Shown here: in pieces, positions 35,963 through 47,432 of the stretch | How the letters are laid out: every line of letters starts with the position of its first letter | Numbering within the stretch: position 1 is the stretch's first letter | Assembly (NCBI GenBank): GCA_023666645.1 | Contig: JAMPBP010000001.1 | Span: forward strand, 293,103 to 357,102 | Direction: 5' to 3' | Source: Clostridiales bacterium | GTDB lineage: Bacteria; Bacteroidota; Bacteroidia; Bacteroidales; Muribaculaceae | DNA: 64,000 nucleotides | The notes under the pieces: model-generated | Seen by the model: the letters and a program-made list of their open reading frames with translations, nothing else | What the model was told of the DNA's origin: nothing | The model's database searches: none | Program-made: the position numbers and the translations under genes

Positions 35963-35970
35963 TAATTTTG
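35963..35970 (+). promoter_or_regulatory. Possible pgk -7 element
   Basis: TAATTTTG fits TAnnTTTG, 35 bases before the pgk ATG at 36005. There is no good -33 element at the proper distance; a T8 run lies between. Moderate support only. Confidence 0.4.
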
Positions 35971-36004
35971 CCGATAGATTGAAACCTAAACATATATAAA
36001 TAAA

Positions 36005-37252
36005 ATGAAAATCGACAACTACAATTTTGCAGGCAAGAAAGCCATCGTACGTGTTGACTTCAATGTGCCCTTGGACGAGAACGGCAATGTTACCGACGAC
36101 ACCCGCATACGCGGTGCGCTCCCCACATTGAAAAAGATTTTGGCCGACGGCGGCGCCCTCATAATCATGTCACACATGGGCAAGCCCAAAGGTAAGGTTA
36201 ACCCCAAATTCTCTTTGGCACAGATCAAGGACGATGTAGCCAAGGCTCTGGGCACAGATGTTAAATTCGCCCCCGATTGCGCTAAAGCCGGTGAAGCTGC
36301 CGCCAATCTTAAGCCCGGTGAAGTCCTGCTGCTTGAAAACCTCCGCTTCTATCCTGAGGAGGAAGGCAAGCCCGTAGGCATCGACAAGGAAGACCCCAAG
36401 TATGACGAGGCCAAGAAAGAAATGAAAGGCCGCCAGAAAGAGTTTGCCAAGACATTGGCAAGCTATGCCGATGTATATGTAAATGATGCATTCGGAACAG
36501 CCCACCGCAAACATGCATCGACAGCTGTCATCGCCGACTATTTTGATGCCGACAACAAGATGCTTGGCTACCTCATGGAAAAAGAGGTTCAGGCTGTCGA
36601 TAACATTCTCAGTGACATCAAGCGTCCCTTTACTGCTATAATGGGCGGCTCTAAGGTTTCTACAAAAATCGGTATTATCGAGAACCTCATGGACAAGGTT
36701 GACAACCTCATTCTGTGTGGTGGCATGACTTATACTTTTGCCAAGGCTCAGGGTGGCAATGTTGGAAAATCGATATGCGAGAACGACAAACTCGACCTTG
36801 CCCTCGACATCATGAAGAAAGCTAAGGAAAAGGGTGTGAATCTCGTGCTTGGAACCGACTGCATCGCAGCCGATGCCTTCGACAACAACGCCAACACCAT
36901 GGTATGCTCAGTAATGAATATTCCCGAGGGTTGGGAAGGTCTCGATGCCGGCCCCGAGTCGCAGAAAGCATTCAAGAATGCCATCAAGGATGCCAAGACA
37001 ATCCTGTGGAACGGCCCTGCCGGAGTATTTGAGTTTGACAACTTCACTGCAGGTTCCCGCGCTATTGCCGAGGCTATCGTGGAAGCTACCGACAACGGTG
37101 CCTTCTCACTCGTAGGCGGTGGTGACTCTGTGGCTTGCGTCAACAAATTTGGCGTTGCCGACCAGGTATCCTACGTCTCAACCGGTGGCGGTGCTCTTCT
37201 CGAGGCCATCGAGGGTAAGATTCTTCCCGGTATTGCAGCCATAAAGGGTTAA
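36005..37252 (+). CDS. pgk: Phosphoglycerate kinase
   Basis: A 415-residue two-domain glycolytic kinase that makes ATP from 1,3-bisphosphoglycerate. The start shows [18 protein letters not shown]; the substrate-binding SHMGKPKGK and [14 protein letters not shown] follow, and the nucleotide domain has [11 protein letters not shown] and the late [13 protein letters not shown]. Codon use is the most biased in the window (GGC, AAG, ATC), as expected for a highly expressed gene. It is transcribed alone and closed by a hairpin terminator at 37305. Confidence 0.97.
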   Translation: MKIDNYNFAGKKAIVRVDFNVPLDENGNVTDDTRIRGALPTLKKILADGGALIIMSHMGKPKGKVNPKFSLAQIKDDVAKALGTDVKFAPDCAKAGEAAANLKPGEVLLLENLRFYPEEEGKPVGIDKEDPKYDEAKKEMKGRQKEFAKTLASYADVYVNDAFGTAHRKHASTAVIADYFDADNKMLGYLMEKEVQAVDNILSDIKRPFTAIMGGSKVSTKIGIIENLMDKVDNLILCGGMTYTFAKAQGGNVGKSICENDKLDLALDIMKKAKEKGVNLVLGTDCIAADAFDNNANTMVCSVMNIPEGWEGLDAGPESQKAFKNAIKDAKTILWNGPAGVFEFDNFTAGSRAIAEAIVEATDNGAFSLVGGGDSVACVNKFGVADQVSYVSTGGGALLEAIEGKILPGIAAIKG

Positions 37253-37304
37253 AGAGACAACCTATCATGCATCACACTATTGTGTTGTTGCATATTTCTA
37301 TAAG

Positions 37305-37354
37305 AAGCCTGTCCCGTTGTGCAACTCATGGAATTGCAGCTCAGGGGCAGGCTT
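37305..37354 (+). terminator. pgk terminator
   Basis: AAGCCTGTCCC (37305-37315) pairs with GGGGCAGGCTT (37344-37354) over 11 positions including one U-G; a TTCC/TT tract follows. It is 52 bases after the pgk stop. Confidence 0.75.
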
Positions 37355-37386
37355 TTCCTTGTCAACGAAAATAACACGATGCGCCT

Positions 37387-38592
37387 ATGACTGATTACAA
37401 CGATGAATTCTGGGACTGGGTTGAAGCACACCTGAATGACGACCCCACCAAGTTAAGGTTGAGTAAAAAAAATAAATTGCCTTGGCTTGATGACGCCATC
37501 TCTCATATTGAGAACCGACAACGTTCCAAGACCAAATTCAGCAGTGAAGACCCACTTGACCAAAAACTCATTCCACGGTTGATGCCCATAGCGCTGTCAA
37601 CCGAGCAGGCCACATCGGTATCTGTGGCAAAACTTCACAGGTCGATAGCCCATCTCCCCTCTCAGGCCAAGGTCCTTGACATGACATGCGGCCTCGGTGT
37701 CGATGCCTCGTTTCTTGCCTCCATGCCCGACACTCGTTTAACAGCCTTTGATCTCGATCCGAAAATTGCAGCAGTAGCCCAATGGAACTTCAGGGAGCGC
37801 AGCAATATAACGGTATCGGCAGGCGACAGCGTCCAATTCCTTTCAGACACCGACCGGCACTATGACTTGATATTCATTGACCCTGCCCGCAGAAACAGTA
37901 CCGGTGGTCGTGTTTATAACCTGCATGACTGTGCTCCCGATGTCACCGTTCTTCTCCCGCTCATGAAATCAAAGGCCAGCCGCATCATGATCAAGATGTC
38001 ACCCATGCTCGATATCACACAGTCACTACGCGACCTACCGGGTACAAGCCAGCTGTGGATTGTTGAAGAACGCAATGAATGCCGCGAAATACTCGCTGTA
38101 ATTGACTCAGCAAAAACCGATAACCATATAGAAACATCAATAATGGTCCATTGCTCAGCCACCGGGGAACCTTTCACATTTTCACTTCGCGAGGAAAATG
38201 AATCCACAGCCCGCATGGCCATGCCTCACGATGGTGATTATCTCTTGGAACCGTCACCGGCTATCATGAAGGCAGCACCGTTCAAACTGCTTTGTTCACG
38301 ATATGACATTTCCATGATTCACAGCAACACACACCTGTATACCGCTACTGAACCTAAGAACGGTTTTCCAGGCAAGTCCTATATGATAGAAAAGGTCATG
38401 CCCTATAGCTCGGCTGTGCTAAAAAAATTATCACGGCTCAAACTTGAGGCCAACGTTGCCGTACGCAACTTTCCAATATCGGCCGAGGCACTCAAGACGC
38501 GTCTTGGCATAAAAAAAAGCGGTGATACCCGTATTATGGGTATAACCGCCTGTGATGGGAAACAATATCTTTTACAACTTTCACCCGTTTAA
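37387..38592 (+). CDS. SAM-dependent methyltransferase with THUMP-like C-terminal domain
   Basis: A 401-residue protein. A helical N-terminal domain (1-95) precedes a class I methyltransferase core: [16 protein letters not shown] is the SAM-binding loop, FDLDPKIA the acidic end of strand 2, and [10 protein letters not shown] the catalytic D-P-A-R motif. The last 90 residues form the THUMP-like domain. The D-P-P/A-type motif hints at a nucleic-acid base target, perhaps rRNA or tRNA, but the substrate is not established. It is convergent with smpB; the two stops overlap by 4 bases. Confidence 0.88.
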   Translation: MTDYNDEFWDWVEAHLNDDPTKLRLSKKNKLPWLDDAISHIENRQRSKTKFSSEDPLDQKLIPRLMPIALSTEQATSVSVAKLHRSIAHLPSQAKVLDMTCGLGVDASFLASMPDTRLTAFDLDPKIAAVAQWNFRERSNITVSAGDSVQFLSDTDRHYDLIFIDPARRNSTGGRVYNLHDCAPDVTVLLPLMKSKASRIMIKMSPMLDITQSLRDLPGTSQLWIVEERNECREILAVIDSAKTDNHIETSIMVHCSATGEPFTFSLREENESTARMAMPHDGDYLLEPSPAIMKAAPFKLLCSRYDISMIHSNTHLYTATEPKNGFPGKSYMIEKVMPYSSAVLKKLSRLKLEANVAVRNFPISAEALKTRLGIKKSGDTRIMGITACDGKQYLLQLSPV

Positions 38593-39044
38593 GGTTTCTG
38601 GAAGAAGCGAGCCATAGCACGCTTATCGTCACGCTCCTTAATCGACTGTCGTTTGTCATACTCCTTTTTGCCCTTCGCCACACCAATCACCAGCTTGGCA
38701 AGTCCCCTGTCATTGATAAATAGCCGCAGGGGGATAATAGAAAAACCGGTGAGTTTACCATCCTTTTCAATCTGGGCAATCTCGCGCTTGTTCAAAAGCA
38801 GTTTACGGTCGCGACGCTCGGCATGATTATTATATGTGCCATAGAAATACTCTGCTATATACATATTCTTAACCCACACCTCACCATTATCTACATAACA
38901 GAACGTGTCCACAAGACTCGCCTTCCCAAGCCTTATTGATTTTATCTCGGTACCTGTCAAAACAATTCCCGCCGTAAAAGTATCACCTATGGCAAAATCA
39001 TATGTAGCACGCTTATTCTTTATATTTACTTCTTTAAATTTCAT
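38589..39044 (-). CDS. smpB: SsrA-binding protein
   Basis: A 151-residue RNA-binding beta-barrel that brings tmRNA to stalled ribosomes. Family motifs are [37 protein letters not shown] and the C-terminal basic tail with [19 protein letters not shown]. The start overlaps the stop of the Yip1-like gene by 4 bases (ATGA), so the two are translated together. I did not find the ssrA RNA gene in this window. Confidence 0.96.
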   Translation of the reverse strand: MKFKEVNIKNKRATYDFAIGDTFTAGIVLTGTEIKSIRLGKASLVDTFCYVDNGEVWVKNMYIAEYFYGTYNNHAERRDRKLLLNKREIAQIEKDGKLTGFSIIPLRLFINDRGLAKLVIGVAKGKKEYDKRQSIKERDDKRAMARFFQKP

Positions 39045-39586
39045 GACATTATAACATATTTAAACCCTCTCAGCAGCAACTGGGAGGTCGCTATGAAAGC
39101 AAGAATCACGACCAGCAGATATTTTCCTGTGTGTTCCTGTGGACAATCAAGTATCTTCATTCCCCTCCACATTATAATAACGACATATAAAGGCCATAGT
39201 TCGAGAATAGCAAATGTAATAGGTAGGATGTCGGATACCAGAATCTGCAACGAGAGCAACGCCACTGTGTAGGCGGTGAAACTCCTAACCCTATGCTCGT
39301 CATAAACTCCGTCACAAAGTCTCGGGAGCACCCAGGACATCACACTATCGGCAATAAAATATGTGGCCCACAGCGACACATTCACTGTAACAAACATCTG
39401 GTTCATCTCGAGCACAGTCACATGGGTTGAATATAACAAGGGCACAAATATGGACAACGAGGCAACCATTATGACAAGTCCCATAGGCAATACCGTACCT
39501 GCCCGATCATTGGAGCGAACGGTATCCTCCCACCCGTTATCGGGCGAGATGATAAGCTGCAATATATTCTTGACAAATGTCCACAT
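39041..39586 (-). CDS. Yip1-like integral membrane protein
   Basis: A 181-residue membrane protein with about five hydrophobic segments (for example [20 protein letters not shown]). It resembles the Yip1 domain family of small membrane proteins; function in bacteria is unknown. The frame opens with TTG at 39598, which lies inside the predicted -7 element, so the ATG at 39586 is chosen. It is translationally coupled to smpB by an ATGA overlap, a link that may only reflect expression. Confidence 0.8.
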   Translation of the reverse strand: MWTFVKNILQLIISPDNGWEDTVRSNDRAGTVLPMGLVIMVASLSIFVPLLYSTHVTVLEMNQMFVTVNVSLWATYFIADSVMSWVLPRLCDGVYDEHRVRSFTAYTVALLSLQILVSDILPITFAILELWPLYVVIIMWRGMKILDCPQEHTGKYLLVVILAFIATSQLLLRGFKYVIMS

Positions 39587-39595
39587 AAGTGACCA

Positions 39596-39603
39596 CAAAG
39601 ATA
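39596..39603 (-). promoter_or_regulatory. Possible -7 element of the Yip1-smpB unit
   Basis: Minus strand TATCTTTG. Transcription would start near 39590, making the mRNA nearly leaderless for the ATG at 39586. No good -33 element is visible. Confidence 0.45.
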
Positions 39604-39730
39604 CAAAAACTTTGTCACCCGATGGTTGGTAGAACAGAATGTTTTGAGTATTTTTGTAGCTTGAATGTCGTACCGCTCACAGAGCAGCCTACGGCGATAT
39701 ACTATAATCATAAGATAATCAACAACTACC

Positions 39731-40165
39731 ATGCTAAAAGGAATATTGTGCATATCGGGACGTCCCGGACTTTTCAAACTCGTGAACCCTGGTAAAAACA
39801 TGCTTATTGTCGAGAGCCTGCAGACAGGCAAACGCACACCCGCCTATGCCCACGACAAAGTGATCTCACTTGCCGACATCTCCATGTACACCACCGGCGA
39901 CGATGTGCCGCTGGGCGACGTGCTGGAAGCAGTAAAAACCAAGAACGACGGCAAGCCAGTTGACATCAAGGCTATTGGTGGCAACGATGAGTTGCGTGCC
40001 TACTTTGCCGAGATACTTCCCGACTTTGACGACGAGCGCGTCTATACCAACGATATAAAAAAGCTTCTCAACTGGTACAACCAGCTTCTGGCAGCCGGCA
40101 TCGACTCCTTCAAGGAGCCCAAGTCGGAGGAAACTCCCGACAATGAGCCGGAAAAAGCTGAATAA
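39731..40165 (+). CDS. DUF5606 family protein
   Basis: A 144-residue cytoplasmic protein of the Bacteroidetes DUF5606 family. The start MLKGILCISGRPGLFKLVN and the following KRTPAYAHDKVISLADIS segment form a small beta domain; the middle has helical YFAEILPDFDDERVY and LLNWYNQLL, and the tail is acidic (SEETPDNEPEKAE). No known activity. It stands alone between divergent and downstream units, 185 bases before lon. Confidence 0.85.
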   Translation: MLKGILCISGRPGLFKLVNPGKNMLIVESLQTGKRTPAYAHDKVISLADISMYTTGDDVPLGDVLEAVKTKNDGKPVDIKAIGGNDELRAYFAEILPDFDDERVYTNDIKKLLNWYNQLLAAGIDSFKEPKSEETPDNEPEKAE

Positions 40166-40349
40166 CAAGACAGCACCCAACCCATTGCGGTCATTCTATC
40201 CTTGTGACCAATAGAACACGGAGTTCAGACCCCAATCCGCCTTCACTCACTTCTCGCAATCATGCAAGTGACACAGTGGTTGTTTAATAGAAAGGATTTG
40301 CAACAGCTGGATATCTGAAGCCTTCCAATACCGTTATACGATTATAAAC

Positions 40350-42779
40350 ATGAGTTTCGACGACGATAACAAGACAACAACAGCATCATTTGTTTCATTA
40401 GGGCAAATAAAACTGGACAAAGGAGAGAGCGTCAACACCGACGACCTTCCCATCATTCCCACCCGCAATCTTGTCCTGTTTCCCGAGGTAACCATTCCCA
40501 TCGGGCTCAAACGTGACAATTCGCTCATTACAGCACAACTGTCGAGCGAGCGCAACCTTCCGGTGGGAATTCTTTGCCAGTCAAATCCCAAAATCGACAA
40601 TCCACGGTTTCCCGACGACTTCTACGAGTATGGTGTCGTAGCCAAGGTAATCAAAGTGTTTGAGCTCCCCGATGGCAGCCACACGGCATTACTTCATGCA
40701 CATACCAAATTCAAGGTACTGGGTCCCGGGGCAGGCTCACTCCTGCCTGAAGCCAAGTATTCGGCTCAAGTAAAGCTGGTAAAAGACTCCAAGCCGCGCT
40801 CGACCGACACTGAATTTGCCACACTGTGCAGTCAAATCAGAGAACAGACCCTCGAGATTCTCCAGAACACAACCGGAGCACCCGATGAGTTTGTCAACAC
40901 CATTAAGGAGATCAACGACCCGGTAATGCTTGTCAATGTCATTGCTACCCACTTGCCATTGGAGCCTGAAAAAAAGGAAGCAATGCTTGCCAAGAGCAAA
41001 ATGAAAGACCGCGCATTCCTTCTGATGCGCGAACTCTCTATTGCCCAGCAACTCTCCGAACTAACCAGATCAATCAACGAGCGCACTCATGCCAACCTCT
41101 CCGAGCAACAACGTAACAATTATCTGTTGCAACAACTCGATGCAGTGAAAAAAGAGCTGTATGGCGACAACGATGATAGTGACAAGCTCCTTGAACGGGG
41201 TAGACACGTGCCATTCCCCGACGATGCCTATCATTTGTTTGTAAAAGAGGTAGAGAAACTCAACAAACTAAATCCACAGTCGCCCGACTACGCTGTACAA
41301 TTGTCCTATCTCGAAGAGTTGCTTTCACTGCCTTGGCTCAAATATGACTACGAGAACGAGGACTTCGAAAAGGCTCGAGAAACCCTCAACAATGATCACT
41401 ATGGACTTGAGAAGGTTAAGGATCGCATACTTGAGCAACTGGCTGTAATCATGAACAACCGCGAAGGCAAGGCTCCTATTCTTTGCCTCGTGGGCGCTCC
41501 GGGTGTAGGCAAGACCTCACTTGGACAATCGGTGGCGCGCGCCATGGGTCGCAAGTACCAGCGTGTATCACTGGGCGGCCTTCATGATGAAGCCGAGATC
41601 AGAGGCCATCGGCGCACATATATCGGAGCTATGCCAGGACGTATCATGGAAGCCATGAAACGTGCAGGCTCTTCCAATCCGGTACTTCTCCTTGACGAGA
41701 TCGACAAGATAGGTTCCGATTTCAAAGGCGATCCTGCCGCCGCGCTTCTTGAAGTTCTTGACCCCGAGCAAAACTGTCATTTCCACGACAATTACATAGA
41801 CATCGATTATGACCTGTCAAAAGTGCTCTTCATAGCCACTGCCAATACCCTTTCCACTATCTCACAGCCATTGCTTGACAGAATGGAGATCATCGACATC
41901 TCAGGCTATTTGCTGGAAGAGAAAGTTGAAATAGCATTGAGACATCTGCTTCCCAAGATTCTTAAAGAGAATCTGCTCACACCTGATGATATTGTCCTCC
42001 CCCCCGAAACTATTGCCCTTATCGTGGAACGGTACACATCTGAGAGCGGTGTGCGCCAGCTTGAGAAGCAGCTTGCCTCGATTGTACGCAAGGTTATCCT
42101 CAAACGCATGCTCAAAGAAGAGTATGACAAAACTATCACACCGACAGGAGTTGAAACTTATCTGGGTGTTCCACGTTACAATCGTGACCGATATGAAGGC
42201 AACGATTTTGCCGGAGTGGTCACAGGATTGGCTTGGACTGCTGTAGGAGGTGAGATACTGTATATCGAGACCTCACTTTCGGAAGGCAAGGGAGAGAAAC
42301 TTACCCTCACAGGTAATCTGGGCAACGTCATGAAAGAGTCGGCCATGATTGCACTTCAATATGTGAAAGCTCATGCACGGTTGTTTGACATCGACCCATC
42401 GGTTTTCGAAAAATATGACATCCATATCCACGTTCCCGAAGGAGCTATCCCTAAGGATGGACCATCGGCCGGCATCACAATGACAACGTCTATTGTCTCA
42501 GCATTGAAACAGCGGCGTGTGAAAGAGCGCATAGCCATGACCGGTGAGATTACACTTCGCGGAAAAGTACTTCCGGTAGGTGGCATAAAAGAAAAAATCC
42601 TTGCAGCCAAGCGTGCCGGAATTACCGATATAATCCTGTCGACCGAGAATAGGAAAGACATCGATGACATAGCACCCAAATACCTGCAAGGCCTGTCATT
42701 CCACTATGTCGATACTATTCCACAGGTCATAAACCTCGCTGTCACCGATCAACCGGTGGTCGACCCGATAAATTTATAA
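40350..42779 (+). CDS. lon: Endopeptidase La (Lon protease)
   Basis: An 809-residue ATP-dependent protease. The N-terminal substrate-recognition domain (about 30-240) is followed by a long helical segment, the AAA+ module with Walker [13 protein letters not shown] and Walker [11 protein letters not shown], and the protease domain with the Ser-Lys dyad S706 (PKDGPSAG) and K747 (GGIKEK). The acidic first 25 residues are typical of Bacteroidetes. A hairpin follows 52 bases after the stop. The 184-base gap upstream has no clear promoter that I can name. Confidence 0.97.
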   Translation: MSFDDDNKTTTASFVSLGQIKLDKGESVNTDDLPIIPTRNLVLFPEVTIPIGLKRDNSLITAQLSSERNLPVGILCQSNPKIDNPRFPDDFYEYGVVAKVIKVFELPDGSHTALLHAHTKFKVLGPGAGSLLPEAKYSAQVKLVKDSKPRSTDTEFATLCSQIREQTLEILQNTTGAPDEFVNTIKEINDPVMLVNVIATHLPLEPEKKEAMLAKSKMKDRAFLLMRELSIAQQLSELTRSINERTHANLSEQQRNNYLLQQLDAVKKELYGDNDDSDKLLERGRHVPFPDDAYHLFVKEVEKLNKLNPQSPDYAVQLSYLEELLSLPWLKYDYENEDFEKARETLNNDHYGLEKVKDRILEQLAVIMNNREGKAPILCLVGAPGVGKTSLGQSVARAMGRKYQRVSLGGLHDEAEIRGHRRTYIGAMPGRIMEAMKRAGSSNPVLLLDEIDKIGSDFKGDPAAALLEVLDPEQNCHFHDNYIDIDYDLSKVLFIATANTLSTISQPLLDRMEIIDISGYLLEEKVEIALRHLLPKILKENLLTPDDIVLPPETIALIVERYTSESGVRQLEKQLASIVRKVILKRMLKEEYDKTITPTGVETYLGVPRYNRDRYEGNDFAGVVTGLAWTAVGGEILYIETSLSEGKGEKLTLTGNLGNVMKESAMIALQYVKAHARLFDIDPSVFEKYDIHIHVPEGAIPKDGPSAGITMTTSIVSALKQRRVKERIAMTGEITLRGKVLPVGGIKEKILAAKRAGITDIILSTENRKDIDDIAPKYLQGLSFHYVDTIPQVINLAVTDQPVVDPINL

Positions 42780-42830
42780 TTCCAACAGACTCAATACCAG
42801 GGAGTGGATTGCCTTTTGTAATAGCGGCCC

Positions 42831-42869
42831 GAAGGACTGTGGCACAATTTCAATCGTGCCACAACCTTC
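42831..42869 (+). terminator. Hairpin between lon and dnaG
   Basis: GAAGG, three bases, GTGGCAC (42838-42845 region) pairs with GTGCCAC, two bases, CCTTC around a ten-base loop. It probably terminates lon transcription; a TACTTTTCC stretch follows. Confidence 0.65.
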
Positions 42870-42923
42870 GAGGCTATACTTTTCCTCAAGCATCCACACT
42901 ATCCAATCAATCAAAAGCACACT

Positions 42924-45104
42924 ATGGCATATATTGACCCCGAAACCGTAAACCGCATTCTCGATGCTGCCAACATTGTGGAGGTAGTAAGCGACTTTGT
43001 GAGCCTAAAGCGTCGCGGGGCCAACTATATTGGTCTATGTCCATTTCACAACGACCGCACGCCATCTTTCTCAGTGTCCCCCTCTCGCGGGCTTTGTAAG
43101 TGTTTCAGCTGTGGCAAGGGTGGCAGCGCTGTAGGCTTCATCATGGAACTGGAGCAGATGTCCTATGGCGAAGCCCTCCGTTATCTCGCTCAAAAATACA
43201 ATATCGAAATCAAAGAGCGGGAGCTCACCGATGCCGAGAGGGAAGCCGCCACAGAACGTGAAAGTCTACTGGCGGTCAACCAGTTTGCCCTGGAAGAATT
43301 TGAAAAGAACCTCACACAGAACCCCGATGGGTTGGCCTTGGGCCTATCTTACTTCAGGGAACGCGGTATCAATGATGCCGCAATAAAACGCTTCAGACTG
43401 GGGTATTCGCTCGACCGTAGCGACGCCCTCTTACGGGCAGCCCGTTCTCACGGATATAGCGACAAATACCTCGTGGAGACAGGTCTGTGCATAAAAAAGG
43501 ACAACGGTGAAATATATGACCGCTTCAAGGGGCGTGTCATGTACCCCATATTTTCGATTTCGGGAAAGGTTGTAGCCTTTGGCGGTCGTACTATGCGATC
43601 TGATAAAAATGTCGCAAAATATGTCAACTCTCCCGAATCAATCATCTACAGTAAGAGCAACCAGCTCTACGGTCTGTATCAAGCCAAGCAGTCGATAGTT
43701 AAGAAAAACAAATGTATCCTCGTGGAAGGATACATGGATGTCATCTCAATGTCGCAGAGCGGTATCGAGAATGTAGTGGCTTCATCGGGTACAGCTCTCA
43801 CCGAAGGGCAGATAAAACTGATACACCGCTTCACCGAAAATGTAACCGTCATCTATGACAGCGACGCAGCCGGCATCAAAGCATCGTTGAGAGGCATTGA
43901 CATGCTGCTGAGTGAAGGGATGAAAATCAAAGTGCTTCTTCTGCCCGATGGTGACGACCCTGACTCATTTGCCCAGAATCACACAACAGCCGAGGTCGAA
44001 GCCTATATGGAAGCCAATGAGACCGATTTCATACGCTTCAAAACCCACATCCTGCTTGAAGGCTGCGAGAACGATCCTATAAAACGCTCGGCTGTCATCA
44101 CCGACATTGTAAAATCCATAGCTTGCATACCCGACAATATAGCCCGCACTGTATATATCAGCGAGTGTAGCCGTCTGCTGCTCATCGATGAAAAGGTACT
44201 GAAACTCGAGGTTGACAAAGCGATGGCCAAGAGAAATACAGGTGACTACGTCGCTTCTCGACAAATCACCGACTCCCAACAACCGTCCATAGTCTCAGCC
44301 CCCTCGACCAACAATCCTGCTGTACAAATTTCCACAAAAGGGAACGACGGGCTACGCCTTCTTGCCAAATGTGAGAGAGAGCTATTGCGCTACGTCCTCA
44401 AATACGGCATGACAACATTCTGTGACGCTGCCGATGAAAATGGAGATACTGTACCGATGTCACTCATACAATATGTTGATGACGAGCTGGCGGTCGACGG
44501 TATCACCTGGTCGGTACCTATCCACGCCAAGGCATTCGAGGCCGCCATGCAACTATTCACAGACCAATGGAACAACGACAATTTGCGGCATGAACAGGAA
44601 ACTCATTCACAACGCGACTCCATGTGGAATGAAGGCCTTGAACGCATCAAAGCCACCGCTACCGATCTGGCCGATATAAAAAAACAAGAACTCACTCTCA
44701 ATGAACAGTGTGATCGTTTTTTCAACGATGAGATGGAACGCTTTGCAACCGACTATATCGAGCTGCACCTTGCATCATCACCCGATGACGACCTGCGCCG
44801 ACTCACCACCGACCTCGTCAGCGAGCCTCATCAGCTCAGCAAGGTACACACCAAATTCACCCATATCGAGACCGAGAAAGAGCGTCTCATTGAGCTTGTG
44901 CCCAAAGCCATAGCCACTGTAAAGGATGCCCATATCAATCTTATGATAAAAGATGAGACAGCCCGATTAGGAAGTCTTGACACCTCTGCTCCCGACTACA
45001 AGGAACAACTTGCTGAGTGCATGAAGAGAATAGACACTCTGATGCAGTTACGCAAAGAACTTGCACGCAGTCTCGGTGAGCGTGTAATCGTACCGAGACG
45101 ATAA
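42924..45104 (+). CDS. dnaG: DNA primase
   Basis: A 726-residue primase that makes RNA primers at the fork. The zinc-binding CHC2 domain shows CPFHNDRTPSFSVSP and CFSCGKGG; the catalytic TOPRIM core has ILVEGYMDVISM and VIYDSDAAG. The C-terminal helicase-interaction region begins after about 440 through a Ser/Thr/Pro linker and is rich in charged helices. It is longer than E. coli DnaG (581), as usual in Bacteroidales. ftsY follows with its own -7 element. Confidence 0.96.
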   Translation: MAYIDPETVNRILDAANIVEVVSDFVSLKRRGANYIGLCPFHNDRTPSFSVSPSRGLCKCFSCGKGGSAVGFIMELEQMSYGEALRYLAQKYNIEIKERELTDAEREAATERESLLAVNQFALEEFEKNLTQNPDGLALGLSYFRERGINDAAIKRFRLGYSLDRSDALLRAARSHGYSDKYLVETGLCIKKDNGEIYDRFKGRVMYPIFSISGKVVAFGGRTMRSDKNVAKYVNSPESIIYSKSNQLYGLYQAKQSIVKKNKCILVEGYMDVISMSQSGIENVVASSGTALTEGQIKLIHRFTENVTVIYDSDAAGIKASLRGIDMLLSEGMKIKVLLLPDGDDPDSFAQNHTTAEVEAYMEANETDFIRFKTHILLEGCENDPIKRSAVITDIVKSIACIPDNIARTVYISECSRLLLIDEKVLKLEVDKAMAKRNTGDYVASRQITDSQQPSIVSAPSTNNPAVQISTKGNDGLRLLAKCERELLRYVLKYGMTTFCDAADENGDTVPMSLIQYVDDELAVDGITWSVPIHAKAFEAAMQLFTDQWNNDNLRHEQETHSQRDSMWNEGLERIKATATDLADIKKQELTLNEQCDRFFNDEMERFATDYIELHLASSPDDDLRRLTTDLVSEPHQLSKVHTKFTHIETEKERLIELVPKAIATVKDAHINLMIKDETARLGSLDTSAPDYKEQLAECMKRIDTLMQLRKELARSLGERVIVPRR

Positions 45105-45130
45105 TTCATCGTTTTTTTATAATTATTCAC

Positions 45131-45138
45131 TATCTTTG
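45131..45138 (+). promoter_or_regulatory. Predicted -7 element of ftsY
   Basis: TATCTTTG, 36 bases before the ftsY ATG. The -33 region is T-rich (45112-45118) but at a slightly short distance. Confidence 0.5.
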
Positions 45139-45174
45139 CACTATATTTCAACGACTACTTTAAACAAGTAAAAT

Positions 45175-46134
45175 ATGGGATTTTTCAAACGGATATTTTC
45201 AAGAGAAGAAAAACAGACTCTCGACAAGGGACTTGAGCGTTCAAAGAAAGGTTTTTTCGAAAAACTGACACATTTAATAGCAGGCAAGTCAAAAGTTGAC
45301 GAAGATGTTCTGGACGAACTTGAGGAGATATTCATGTCGTCAGATATAGGCCCCGACACCACGATCCAGATTATCGACCGTATACGCGACCGCGTGTCCC
45401 GCGACAAATATGTAGGCACAGATGAGCTTAACAAACTCATCTATGAAGAGATAGCCGCCATGCTTGCCGATGACGTCAATGATTCGGGACTCCAATCGTT
45501 TGAAGTCCCGGCCGACAAACGCCCCTATGTTATCATGGTCGTTGGTGTAAACGGTGTCGGAAAGACGACAACCATAGGCAAAATGGCCGCACGATTCAAA
45601 GCCTCCGGCAACAAAGTAGTGCTTGGAGCTGCCGACACTTTCCGAGCCGCAGCAATAGAACAGCTTGAAGAATGGGGACGTCGCGCCGATGTGCCCGTAA
45701 TAAAGCAAAAACTCGGTGCCGACCCTGCCGCTGTAGCTTTTGATACGCTCCAGTCGGCCAAAGCCAACAATTTTGATGTCGCTATAATCGATACAGCCGG
45801 TCGATTGCATAACAAAAAAGCACTCATGGACGAGCTCACCAAGATACGCAACGTAATGTCGAAGGTTGTTCCCGATGCTCCCCACGAGGTTCTATTGGTT
45901 CTCGATGGCTCAACAGGACAAAATGCTTTTGAACAGGCCAGGCAGTTCTCAGCAGCTACTAAAGTTACAGAACTCGCTGTCACCAAACTCGATGGCACCG
46001 CCAAGGGTGGTGTTGTGATTGGAATAAGCCACCAATTCAATATTCCAGTCAAATACATAGGATTGGGCGAAAAGATTACCGACCTGCAGGTATTTGATAA
46101 AGAAGAATTTGTTAAATCATTCTTTGATAAATAA
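45175..46134 (+). CDS. ftsY: Signal recognition particle receptor FtsY
   Basis: A 319-residue SRP GTPase that docks ribosome-SRP complexes at the membrane. It consists of the NG domains with only a short charged N-terminal lead (MGFFKRIFSREEKQTLDKGL), lacking the long acidic A domain of E. coli. GTPase motifs: GVNGVGKTTTIGKMA, DTFRAAAIEQLEEW, DTAGRLHNKKALMDEL, TKLDGTAKGG. The stop TAA shares a base with the ATG of rimO (TAATG at 46132-46136), so the two genes are translated together. Confidence 0.96.
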   Translation: MGFFKRIFSREEKQTLDKGLERSKKGFFEKLTHLIAGKSKVDEDVLDELEEIFMSSDIGPDTTIQIIDRIRDRVSRDKYVGTDELNKLIYEEIAAMLADDVNDSGLQSFEVPADKRPYVIMVVGVNGVGKTTTIGKMAARFKASGNKVVLGAADTFRAAAIEQLEEWGRRADVPVIKQKLGADPAAVAFDTLQSAKANNFDVAIIDTAGRLHNKKALMDELTKIRNVMSKVVPDAPHEVLLVLDGSTGQNAFEQARQFSAATKVTELAVTKLDGTAKGGVVIGISHQFNIPVKYIGLGEKITDLQVFDKEEFVKSFFDK

Positions 46135-47432
46135 TGCCACGTAAGCGCATAAACATCATAACGCTGGGGTGTTCAAAGAATCTCGTTGACACCGAGCGTC
46201 TCCTCAGCATGCTTTCCCATGCCGGATATAATGCCGTACATCAACAACCGGTAAAGCCTGGTGACAACGTCATCATCAACACTTGTGGCTTCATAGGCGA
46301 TGCCAAGGAAGAATCCATAAATACAATCCTTGAATATCTCCAAGGCAAAGCCGAGGGCGATATTGACCGCCTCTATGTCATGGGTTGCCTCTCCCAACGC
46401 TATCGAAGCGACCTGGAATCAGAACTGCCTGAAGTTGACGGCTGGTATGGAAAATTTGATTTCATAAAAATAGTAAATGATCTCACCGGCAAAAACAGCA
46501 CACTATCGATCGACCGTACAATAACCACCCCACCCCATTATGCCTACCTTAAGATTGCCGAGGGGTGCAATCGGTTCTGCGCGTTCTGCGCTATCCCGTT
46601 GATCACCGGCCGCTTTACCTCCCGTCCTGAAAATGAGATCATTGATGAAGTCAAACTACTCGTAGACAAAGGAGTAAAGGAATTTAACATCATTGCCCAG
46701 GATTTGTCAAGCTATGGCACTGACCTCTCTGGTGGAACAATGATGCTTCCACGACTCGTGGAAAATCTCGCAGCCATCGACGGTGTCGAGTGGCTGAGGC
46801 TTCACTATGCCTATCCGGCCCAATTTCCAATGGAGGTTATGGATGTGATGGCTGCCCATGACAATGTGTGCAACTACATGGATATAGCCCTACAGCATGC
46901 AAGCGACAAGGTCCTTGAAAACATGCGTCGGCATATAACCCAAAGCCAAACACGAGATCTTATCTCCGAGATGAGACAACGTGTGCCCAATCTCCACCTG
47001 CGCACGACTCTCATGACCGGATTCCCCGGTGAGGGAGACAAAGAGTTTGATGAACTGATGCAATTTGTCAAGGACATGCGTTTTGAACGCATGGGTGCAT
47101 TTGCTTACTGTGAAGAGGATGACACCTATGCCGCCAAAAATTATAAGGATGCAATCCCTCAAAGAGTGAAACAGGAACGTCTCGACAAGCTCATGGAACT
47201 GCAGGAAGGAATTTCACTTGAGATCCAACAGGAAAAGGTTAACCGCACTCTTCGTGTCATCATCGACAGGGAAGATGATGACTATTATGTAGGACGAACG
47301 GAGTGGGACTCCCCCGAGGTTGATCCCGAAGTGTTGATTGAAAAGACAGCACTTTTGGTTCCGGGACAATTTTCTCATGTAAAGATAAAAGAAGCACTCC
47401 CCTTTGAACTCATTGGAACTATTGTGAAATGA
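46134..47432 (+). CDS. rimO: Ribosomal protein S12 methylthiotransferase
   Basis: A 432-residue radical SAM enzyme that adds a methylthio group to the conserved Asp of ribosomal protein S12. The N-terminal auxiliary-cluster cysteines occur in LGCSKNLVD, NTCGFIGDA and MGCLSQRY; the radical SAM motif is CNRFCAFCAIP. A TRAM domain closes the protein. LGCSKNLVD and the overall length fit RimO, not MiaB. It overlaps ftsY by one base and menF by four (ATGA). Confidence 0.95.
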   Translation: MPRKRINIITLGCSKNLVDTERLLSMLSHAGYNAVHQQPVKPGDNVIINTCGFIGDAKEESINTILEYLQGKAEGDIDRLYVMGCLSQRYRSDLESELPEVDGWYGKFDFIKIVNDLTGKNSTLSIDRTITTPPHYAYLKIAEGCNRFCAFCAIPLITGRFTSRPENEIIDEVKLLVDKGVKEFNIIAQDLSSYGTDLSGGTMMLPRLVENLAAIDGVEWLRLHYAYPAQFPMEVMDVMAAHDNVCNYMDIALQHASDKVLENMRRHITQSQTRDLISEMRQRVPNLHLRTTLMTGFPGEGDKEFDELMQFVKDMRFERMGAFAYCEEDDTYAAKNYKDAIPQRVKQERLDKLMELQEGISLEIQQEKVNRTLRVIIDREDDDYYVGRTEWDSPEVDPEVLIEKTALLVPGQFSHVKIKEALPFELIGTIVK